From positions 22,283,572 to 22,347,571 of the forward strand of contig OX393549.1 of assembly GCA_947650365.1 (NCBI GenBank): DNA of 64,000 nt. Direction: 5' to 3'. Below, piece after piece: positions 33,655 through 45,507 of this stretch; positions within the stretch are counted from its first letter, which is position 1; each line of letters begins with the position of its first letter. The notes beneath the pieces were generated by a model that saw nothing but the letters and a program-made list of their open reading frames with translations, made no database searches and was not told the origin of the DNA. Origin of the DNA: Chamaelirium japonicum (lineage: Eukaryota; Streptophyta; Magnoliopsida; Liliales; Melanthiaceae). The translations under genes were made by a program, and so were the position numbers.

Positions 33655-36600
33655 ATGGTGAGGAAAAGGAGAACTGATCTTACTGGACCTGGGGAGGGCT
33701 CGGAACCTCAGGAGCCCAGTAGCAGTAGTGGGCGAGGTGGTGCACAACACCCTGCTGAGAGAGGGTCAATGCCACCACCGCAGGGTGGTGGGCGTGGAGG
33801 ACAGGGTTGGGGTCCTTCAAATCCTCAGCAGCCCCAACAAGGAGGTAGAGGCGGATATTATCAGGGTCGGGGTGGCGGACCGCAGCCTCGTGGAGGGATG
33901 ACACCACAACAGCATGGTGGCCCACGTCTCGAGTACCAGGGCCGTGGTGGGCCTCAGCAGCAAGGTGGCACACGTCCCGAGTACCAGGGTCGCGGTGGGC
34001 CTCAGCCAAGAGGTGGAATGCCACCACAGCAACATTATGGTGGGCGTAGGGGTGGTGGAAGCACCGCAGGTGGGCGTGGGGGTGGCCCTTCTGCTGGCCC
34101 ATCCAGGCCTCCTGTTCCCGAGCTGCACCAAGCAACCCCGGCTCCATATCAGGCTACTCAGCCTTCACCATCGCAAGCCAGATCATCAGCACAGCCACCT
34201 GAGACGACACCTGCGGAGGCTGCTGAGCAGTTTAGTCAGCTTGCTGTGCAAGCTGAAGCTACTTCTAGCCAGGCAATCCAACCTGTTCCGGTTGCATCGA
34301 GCAAATCAATGCGATTCCCTCTTCGTCCTGACAAGGGTAGTTCCGGTGACAGGTGCGTGGTAAAAGCGAACCATTTCTTCGCTGAATTGCCAGATAAAGA
34401 CCTTCATCAGTACGATGTAAGTTTCTCTACCTCAATATCAAATTTCTTGTATTAATTTTTATTTCATAAACATGTATTACTTTAAGTTTTGGTGACCATT
34501 GAACCTACAATATGCAGCTACTTATTCTATACTCGTGTTTTTGTTCAGGTTTCAATCACGCCGGAGGTTACCTCTCGTGGTGTGAATCGTGCTGTCATGG
34601 AGCAGCTGGTCAAGCTATACAGGGCTTCCCATTTGGGTGGGCGTCTTCCAGCTTATGATGGCAGGAAGAGCCTTTATACAGCTGGTCCATTGCCATTCGT
34701 CTCAAAAAATTTTGAAATCACACTATACGACGAGGAAGATGGTCCGAGCGGCCAAAGGTCTTTTCTTTAAAGCACTGGTATCTGTTTTTTTAATATCTGA
34801 TATGGCATTTTGGTCACTGTTTTGTATTCTCCCCTGTAGGCGAGAAAGGCTGTTTAAGGTTGTAATCAAGTTTGCTGCTCGTGCTGATCTTCACCATTTA
34901 GAACTGTTTCTCGCTGGAAGGCAGGCTGATGCTCCCCAAGAAGCTCTTCAAGTTCTCGACATCGTGCTTCGTGAATTACCTACCGCTAGGCAATTTTCAC
35001 ACACCCTGTGCCCTATTTGTTTTTAAATTTGCTACTGTTTGCTGTCTGAATTGCCTCTATAGCCAAAGATTGAAAGAATGTCTTGCAATGTGTTTGGTCA
35101 CAGGTATTCACCAGTTGGCCGGTCATTCTATTCCCCTGATCTTGGGAGAAGGCAGAAGCTTGGTGAGGGGTTGGAAAGTTGGCGAGGTTTTTACCAAAGT
35201 ATTCGTCCAACCCAGATGGGATTATCTCTCAATATTGGTGAGAACTCCAAGCTCTCGTGTAATTAGGTCTCTTATTACCCTCTTAATGTTATGAAAACCA
35301 TGAATGCTTCTCAAAGCTAGTACTATTGTAGATATACTAAACGGAGCATTGTAGAGCTTGGAAGGCATATTAATTGATAGGTTTTTTTACAAATCAACCC
35401 CTACAATCTTCTCTATTTACATATAAACGCCTATAAAAGTGATATTTACATCTAAACTCTTTAATTCATTCAAGAATTACATATTGACCCTTGCAGTTAA
35501 ATGACATAGAAAACAAGAGAATATTTTTGATTTCGTCCTTAATATTTTACCTAAACTCTGTAAATACCCTCCAATGTGAGAATTCTTCGAATTAGGTCCA
35601 AGTTAGATTCGGGTTATGTTTGCGCTTGTTTTGGATTAAGTTCATGTTCAATAAAGATATCAATTTAAGTAATTAAAACCATGGGTAAATCGGTTATTTT
35701 CTCTTTAAATTAATAAAATAACAGCCAAATGAAGGAATATTTTGGAAATATTCTTCATTTTGGATGCCAGTTTACTGTAGGGGTCGATATGTAAATATTG
35801 GATGATACAAGGGATTCATATGCAAATATTAATTTTAGAGGGATTTATATGTAACTAGAGAAGATTACAAGGGTTGATTTGTAAAAAATCCTAATTGATG
35901 TTATGAAAAGAGGGGAATTGATTTGCATGTCATGGAACCATTTGCAATATCTGTAGTACATATTAGGTTGGTCATATCAAGTGCACACAGCACAGGAAAC
36001 TATGCAGGGATGAACGGAGTGCACAATTATTGTCAAACTAATTCATATTGATATGCATTGAAATTTTTTGATGTTCGCTCCAGTACAGTATCTCTTTGAA
36101 AGATTGACTAAAAGATTCTTAATTGACTTTCAGTCAGCCTTTGAAGTAAAACGTTAAAAGGAAGAAATGTTTTCGTTATACTTTTCCTGGTGGTGAGATA
36201 GAGAGGGTTCTAACTCTAAGATGATCAAGTGTTGATATCATCAACAACTGTTTTATATGCACATATGTTTCACTAGTAAAACTTGCATTTTCTTATTTGG
36301 TTTGAATTGCTGATAGGTGCTATTCATAGGTTCTGACGGGTGTATCTAAAGGTTCTGATCGAGAGAATAGATGACACCCGTGTACCCCAGTACCCATAGG
36401 TTCAGAATAGTGGAGAGAATAGCTGACACGTGTACCCATAGGTTCTGATGGGACGTTTTCGCCTCTTGAGTTGTGAGGACAGTTTCTCAGTTTCCTCTCT
36501 CGAGGTGTGAAAACAAAATTTATCCTAGTTTTGGACATGTAAATGCAAGCATTTTCTGCTATCGGATGTTTAGATGAGTGCTATTCATCAGAAATGGTGG

Positions 36601-36689
36601 TGGGTGTGATTGAGTGGTTGCAATAACTGTTTTTCAATCGTTTCTCTCTGTCTCTTTCTCTCTCTCTAGCTGGTGCGATGTTACCCCCC

Positions 36690-36766
<77 letters not shown>

Positions 36767-37085
36767 GGCATTGCCCGGGTTCAAGATTAGTTCTAACTCT
36801 AAGATGAGCAAGTGTTGAGATCATCTTCTACTATTTTATATGCACATATGTTTCACTATTAAAACTTGCCTTTTCGTACTTTGTTACCTGTTTATGGCTT
36901 AAGGTTGCAAACAAATAAGAATATATCATTATATCTGACCAAATTTGTATCCATATTTGTTTTCTAAGAAGCACGGACACGGACACGGACACGGACACGA
37001 TACGACACGGACATGATACGACACGGACACGCCGACACGATATTTTTCAAAAAACCAGGACACGGACACGTTAGGGGACACACTG

Positions 37086-37121
<36 letters not shown>

Positions 37122-37925
37122 AGTCTTATATTATGATTTATAATCAAACATAATGCTAATAGTTAACTAAAAAAGTCTCCAACAAACATCATAAATGATT
37201 CATGTGTATAGTTTCAAACTTTCAAAACACAAAAAACAAATAGAACACGCATAAAATCATCATCCATCAAGGGCAACGTCAAGTGTTACCATATTATCAC
37301 CATCGACGTGAAGACCACGACCTCCATATCCGACCCATTGATGGAAAGATTCGTAATCTCAAGAACCCAACATCTTCAAATGAGAAAAATGCCTCTCCGA
37401 TAATATCCGACACGCATCCGACACGCTCCGACACGTGTCGGACAATCTTTCTTCATAGAAGACACGTTTTTTGGTGTGTCCGACACGTGTCGGAGAGTGT
37501 CGGACGAGTGTCGGTGTCCGACACGTGTCGGACACGGACACGTTGAGGTCCCGAGAGTGTCGGTGCTTCATAGGTTGTTTTTGGGTGAACATCGATGGGT
37601 GTTTTATTTCTAATTGAGAAATTTATTAAAAAGTGTGCATATAGTGTTTCTAATTGAGAAATTTATTAAAAAGTGTGCATATAGTGTTTATATATAATTC
37701 GTATTTGTAATTCTGAATTTATTTGGACCATATGAATATAAGCTTCAATATCTTATTAATATCAATAATCTATAGATATAAGCATCAATGTCTAATTAAT
37801 ATCCATCAAGGTTCTAAAAAGCGCTAGGCGCTAGTCGGGCGGTGGGGGGCCGCCTAGCGCCTAGGCGGGGCTTAGGGCGCCTAGGCGTTTTGCCTTTTTT
37901 AAATTATTTTAATTATTATTTTGAT

Positions 37926-37976
<51 letters not shown>

Positions 37977-38871
37977 TAAAAATTAATATAAGTTCAAGAT
38001 TATTCTAAACCATTATTTTAAGGAACCAGTATATAACCATAATTCAAGATTGAGTGATTAACAAGAACAAAAGAAAACATGATCCGCCTGGCCCGCCTAG
38101 CTAGCCTCAGCCCGCCTGGCCAGCCTAGCTCTGCCTAGACCGCCTAGGCGGCCGCCTTGCCCTGCCTAGCTCCACCTGGGAGCTTGGCCGCTTTTCTGGA
38201 GCGCCTAGGGCCTAGGCGAGGCGGTGGGGGGCCGCCTAGCGCCTAGGCGGCCGCCTGGGCCGCTTTTTAGAACACTGATATCCATAATCTATTTGTATGA
38301 ACTGAGAAAAATGAATTCAGATAGATACATGCCTATATCCGGGCTGTAATCGTTCCATTTGTACTCATTGTTCTCTCTTCAAAATTATATTTATAATATG
38401 TTTTAACTATTTTTCTATAGAGAGTTGCAATTTTCTAATACTCTTCGGTCTAATGATTATTTGTACCCGTAAGACACATCATTAATCAGCAAGGAAGGTG
38501 CCAAATCCATTAATAATTGAGTAAACTGGCTTGCTTGATTTTATATCATATTAGGATGGATGGAGGTGGTCACATAATTTTATTATTATTATTTTTTTGT
38601 TTCGGTTTCTTTAATACATGCATGTATTATACATATTTTGTTTGCTTATAAAGATATGATAATTTTGAGTGACATCTACATATATAATTATAGTGTTTCC
38701 CCTTCTGCAGATATGTCTTCCACTGCTTTCATTGAGCCACTGCCCGTCATCGAATTTGTTGCTCAGCTTTTAAACAGAGATGTCTCTGCAAGGCCTTTAT
38801 CCGATTCTGATCGTGTGAAGGTCCACATCTCATATATTCCTCTATTTGACCTTATTGTCTTTTAATTTTGG

Positions 38872-38906
<35 letters not shown>

Positions 38907-41900
38907 TAAAGATGTATCAAAGATAGTTAATAAGCTATTTGCATAACTCTTATATCTTATTTTTAATCAGTTATTAGAAACTGATTGCCTTGTCTCTTTT
39001 TTTAAAAAACTATTGAAAAAATTCTGCTTGATTTCCTGTTCTAGTTGTGAAGGTCTGCTCTGTTTTACATTATACATGATTTTGCAAACTTTTATGATGC
39101 CCCAAATAATTTCTTTATCGAAGTATTGAGGGGCTGGTTGTCCTTCTCATCAATTAAAGCTAGCCAACTTTTATTCCTTTGAACCATGTGTCCCGAGGAT
39201 TGTCCACTGACTACTTCCTGAGTACATCTAGTGTGTGACTTCTAGTCTATTACCATAGCTATATCTGCACATTATAGAGTAGGGTATTGGCTTCGGCACC
39301 CAAATTACTTGTTTGATTTTTCCATCCTTGCTACTCTCATGCTTGTGAATGTTTTTGGCAGATTAAGAAGGCTCTCAGGGGTGTGAAGGTTGAGGTTACA
39401 CATCGTGGGAACATGCGTAGGAAATACCGCATATCTGGATTGACTTCACAGCCAACAAGAGAGCTGACGTATGAATATTGTTTTAAATTTATAAGTTTGT
39501 TATGCTATCATTAAATTTAACTCTTTGTAGATTTAATTAATTCGGTCTAATGCTATTCTTGTGTTGATTGCTAATATAGAGTTATATTCTCTGTTGTATT
39601 CTTTTTTAATTATGCTGTGCACATTGATAGCTTTCCCGTTGATGATCGAGGGACAATGAAGTCTGTCGTCCAGTACTTCCAAGAAACTTATGGTTTTAAT
39701 ATACAACATACTACTTGGCCTTGCTTGCAAGTTGGTAATCAGCAGAGACCGAATTATCTTCCAATGGAGGTACTTATGCTAACAAATGTTATTTCTGGTG
39801 TTGAATTTAATCTGTCATGCTCATAAAAGGTTTGACACTTTCCCAGAAACATGCACTCACTGACTAGCTAGAAATGGTTTCAGGTGTGTAAGATTGTCGA
39901 AGGACAAAGATATTCCAAGAGGTTGAACGAGAAACAGATAACTGCTCTTCTTAAGGTGACCTGCCAGCGTCCTCGTGATCGGGAACTTGATATTTTACAG
40001 GTGATGCACTGGCTGTTACATCATTGACCATTGCCAAAAGTACAAATGGAAATTAAGCAAACTATTTTTGTTTGTATTTATTAAATTATTTTGAATTTAG
40101 TATATGAAAATATTAATAGCATACTCTAGTATTAGATGACTCAATAATTTGGAGCATGCTTAATGGCTAAAACTAAAGGACTACTTTTTAAACAGATTTC
40201 ATTATTTGTTGTTATATACTTATATTCAAATATGAAGATGTTACATGACTAACACCTGGCATTAAAAATCTACTTAAACATCTAGATAGGCTTTAAGACT
40301 CTAAAACTGTTACAAATTAATCCGTTATAGATTGTTTCCTCCTAGTGTAAATAGAAGGCCTGTGACAATTGCATATCATTAAGAAGGCGGTTTTGGATGT
40401 GAGCATAGCACAATGGAAAGTGTAACGAGTTGGATACATCGAAGCATGGTTTGTAGGGATTGCAAGGTAATTAACTAACATATTTTTGCATTAATCACAA
40501 ATAGAGATTATTTTACTCATTTGGTTAAGATTATGGAATAATTTATTGGATGTATATAGAAAGTATCTAGAAAAGTACATGCAATGTTGTAAGGTAAAAC
40601 TTTCAAACGACCCGGTGATGCATAGGAAACCACAAAAGAAGACTCAAATGGGTGCTGTTTGATGAGAGCGAAAGGGTGGAAGTGGGGGAGTAGGGTGGGA
40701 TGGTAATGAGAGATTTTGAAATGGTTGAAAAACTGTAGCTGCGCAAAATGTCTATTCATAATTTTTGATGTTCTTGAACTTGCCAAAATTCTAAATTAGT
40801 ATTCTCTTTCTTAGAAACATAGATGATAATACTTCGTAGATGGTAATACTTTAAAAGTAAATTCAAAATTTAGAGCATTTTGAATAGTATACTAGTACTT
40901 TTAGGGATGTGAGGAATTTAGTAAGGCAAAAAGAATGCTGATCCTTTTATATAACTTGCGATAGGAAAAGTAGATATGAATGAGATTATGGAAGTGGATG
41001 TTTAGAGAATGAGGATGATAGGCTTACTTCAAATGTAGTCCGATAACTTAAAAACTGAGATTTCCTGTGAGATCTTTGCAAGGGATGCGACTTTAGCACT
41101 TAAGAACAGTGCTGACAGGGTTTTTGTTTTTTACTCACTGTTTGTTTTGTATGGTAATTTGGAGGTGGTGGCAGCAAGGCTCTGGGATGTTAAGGGGGTG
41201 GAGAAAATAAGATTTTCTTTTTCATATTAGAAAGCGACTTGAGTGTACAGATTTGAAATAAAATGTAAAATGGAGGTTCTTGAAATAAGATGATTGTTGT
41301 AGATTCCATGGTAGCCGCATTCATCACCTAGAGCTATTGTTTGTTGGGTTTTTTGCAAATCCACCCCTACAAACTAGTCTAATTATGTATTAACCCCTGG
41401 AACCTTTATATTTGCATATCGAACCTCCAAATCATATAAAATTGTGCATGTTCACCCCTCTGGTTAACTACTGTCTCAAAATGGTGAATATATTTAGAAT
41501 ATTTTCCTGTTGGTTGTTAGATGTAAACGATGAGGGCTGTCAAACCTATCGGACAAGTGTGGATGGCTCTCAGTCTCAGACAAGTGTAGAGGGTTAGACT
41601 TAGACGAGCATCGAGGGAAGGTCGGAGTGGAGTTAGAGATAGGGTGCTCACACTGAAAACAACTGAAATTAGCCGATACAGGTGGTAAGTCACCCTTTGA
41701 GCATAGGTAAAATGGATATTTGGACCTTAGGTTAGAAGCTCACCGTGTTTGTCACTTTTTGTTGACGGATAGTAATGGAGGGGTAAGTGCACAACTCTAT
41801 ATGTTTTGGAGGGTTGATATGCAAATATAAGGTTTGCAGGGGTTAATACACAATTACACTAGTTGGTAGAGATTGATTTGCAAAAAATCCTTGTTAGTTT

Positions 41901-44674
41901 TATCTTCACTCGAAACTTATTTATAAATAGCGTTCTATTTTATGTCACAAATGTTACAGTTAGTCTCACTTATCATCTGGAGCCCTCTATTAGGTGACAT
42001 GGATATATTTAGTGAGCCTATACAACTTATTACAAGTTGGGGCTACTTAAGGTGCCGTATGTAAGCGAGAATTAAACATCTTATTATAGTTATGTCCTAC
42101 CTAAGTTGCCGTATGCTTCGATGTCCTGTCGGTTCAAAGGTTTGAGTAAAGAGAAGTCATGGAGAGTTTCTTGAGTGAATCTTTTCCGTTTTGCTCGCTT
42201 TCTGCCGCTGCATTCTTCTTTACCCATCTTAAACCATATTTGTATAAATGGGATCTTAAAACAAATCTGTTTTTATTCCAAATTAATTTTACAGGATGTT
42301 TGATACTCCAGATAAAAAAAAAACACCACTGAAACAAATTGGACACGAAAGTTCATTAGAAAATTTGCACTGAAACCTAGTTTCAAAGGAGTCACTATAA
42401 TTATTTGGTTAATCTTCATTCATCAAACACTAGAAACCTTGCAACCTATATTTTACACCGATGTACAGTAGCAGCACTTTTATTGTGAACACTGATTTAC
42501 CTGGCAATCCCTGGAATCATCAGGTTCCCTACGCTGCTTGAGTTGTAACTCAAGCCAAGGTTTACATCATCCACCCAATATTTCACTGGGAAATCAGACA
42601 CTTCTTGTTGATCATTTTTGTCATTGGTTTTGCAAACACATTTATCTTCTTACATTGGTGTTCAAGAGAATAATTGTCTGGTGTGGTGTTTCACGATAAA
42701 GCTCTCATTTCTTTATTTGACTTGTTTTATCGTTTTAAGTTTTAGTTTGGAGCATGCCTCTTACAAACATATGGCACCATTATAACAATAACATTGATGG
42801 AAAGCTTAGGCATTTATTTTATGTTCGGAATGTAATTAATTATATATTGGATACAAACGAAATGTGTCATACCTACATAATAATTATACTGGGATAAATG
42901 TTTCAATGTTTCAGAGCAATTTTCTCTCACTTTAGTTGATTGAAATATTATTCATTTAACTTATTGATCTAGTTTGAATATTCAAGGACGAGCTTTTATA
43001 TGTTTTATAATATTTATTTATTACTTTATATATGCATGCTACATAGATGTTGTCTTTCCAAAATTTTGAAAAACTGATTTTCCTCGTTTAGACTGTTCAA
43101 CATAATGCATACAATGAGGACCCTTATGCACAAGAGTTTGGCATAAAAATTAGTGAGAGGCTGGCATCAGTTGAGGCACGGATTTTACCTCCACCATGGG
43201 TAAGTTGAATATATAGAAATAAGCATTCGTGTTTGGTGGTTCTCTTTTTTTATCATCCTCTGATTTTGATTGATTAAATTGTTTCGAAATTTAGTATTGA
43301 TTACATTATGTTGGTTCGGCAGCTTAAATACCACGACAGTGGTAGGGAAAAGGATTGTTTGCCCAGAGTTGGCCAATGGAACATGATGAATAAGGTATAT
43401 TTTTATATTATGGTATTTGTGGATATATTTGATGTTTTATTGTGTGTTACTAACTTACTAGATTTAACTTCATATGCATTTAGGTGATATTGTCCTTTAT
43501 ATTATGATGCCTTAGACGGTGATCTTGTCCTTTATTTTATGATGCCAAGAAGCTTATCTCTTGATGTTTTTCTTTCGTAGACAATGTTTATGCATTATAT
43601 ACTTCTTTTGATGGCTAAGGTAAACATAAACAATCAAGTACCAACTAACAAATTAATCCCAGACTGATCAACTCTTGTTTCCGAACCCAACCCTTTTGAC
43701 TTTTTTTTCCCCAATGTTTTCCTATCAACTTGTATTTATTGTTTCCAAGTTTGCCGTTATTAATGATTTGATAAACTACAACTGCATTAACGATAGTGCG
43801 CGTGTTATTTTGCGCAACAGACTTGCAGTGATTAGAGAAATATTACTGAACCATGTATATTTTTATTTTTGCTGATTGGGTTATATGTATTGTAACAAAT
43901 ATAATCCTCGCATACACTAGTCCCTGTCTTAACCCAGTCCAAAGATGCGGATAGGTATAATAATACCCTTAAAGATGAAAAGGACTATATTTTGGTAGCA
44001 GACAATGGTTAATCATACTTTATATAGTTGGATGAAGAAATTGATAGGTATCAAGAAAGATGTGCATGCAATATATATTCAGGTGGGAGTTCTTTTAAGC
44101 ATTTATTACTGGGAATCTACTTTAACTATCTATTATATGATTCATATATTGTAATCTGTTGTGTTCTTTTCAAAATGTTTCAAACATTGATCCATTCATT
44201 TAGATTTAACTTGGTAAATCTTTTTTGAAAGCCCTATTCACTGTCATGAGTTTCACTGAAAATCCATTTACACCTTTAGAATTCTTTGTTGACGATTCTT
44301 GTCAAATCCAAGCCTGACCTTCTAGCAAAGTTGATGTCTTGTTAACACATGCTTGTTTGGTTAGGCATCATGGTTAGGTATCTTTATGGTAACATTTAAA
44401 ATATGCATCATGATTTTCCCCATCACTTAAGATCAGTGGATTATGCTTTTAAGTTTAACATTTATCAGGACATTAATCCAATGTTCAAAATATTGGTCTA
44501 GCTTTCACAAATTTTTTTTTTTCATCTCACAATAAATTATTGGTTTTATGTTAAATCGACCAGACTAAATAATTACGTATTTAGCCCTGTTAAGTGTAAG
44601 CCTTGTATTTGCATATCGATCCTTCAAAACATATAAATTTGTGCATATTATCCCCCTTCCCCTTCCCCTTCCCC

Positions 44675-44731
<57 letters not shown>

Positions 44732-45456
44732 AATGCCCGTCAACAGAAAGTGACGTAACCTTTGCGAACTTCTAGCTTGAGGTCCAAATAACCACTTTAT
44801 CCATAGTCAAAGGGTGACCTGCCACTTGGATTGGCCAACTCCAGTTCTTTTCAGTGTGAGTTACCCAACCATAACTCCACTCTGGTCTCCCTTCCATGCT
44901 CGTCCGACAGGTACGACAACCCTCCATGTCTACATATAGTCAACAGGGGAATAGTCCAGTTATATTTACTCTTATGAGACGGTAGCTAACTGGAGGGGTG
45001 AATATGCACAACTTTATATGTTTTGGTGGATCGATATGCAACTATAATTTTTCCAGGTGTTAATACGCAATTATACGGTTGATTTGCAAAAAAAAGTAAA
45101 TTATATATAACGATTATTTATTTAATATACAATTGAAATACAAAATGGTTAAAGTGTTTTCAAACAAAAATATCAATATCATAATAAGCTGAATAAATCA
45201 ATATGCTTCGGAATGTTGTTGAAACCAGCATGAGTGCTAACCTTTGCACGAAGTGCAGGTTGCTGTTTATGCTATGTTTTTTTTTTACCAACTACGAATA
45301 TATCTCTCATGTTTTTATCCATACATATACAGAGAATGGTGAATGGCGGAAGTGTAAGCAACTGGACATGCATCAACTTTTCAAGAAATGTCCAAGATGG
45401 TGTTGCTTGTGGTTTCTGTCACGAACTAGCCCAGATGTGCCAAACTTCTGGAATGG

Positions 45457-45507
<51 letters not shown>

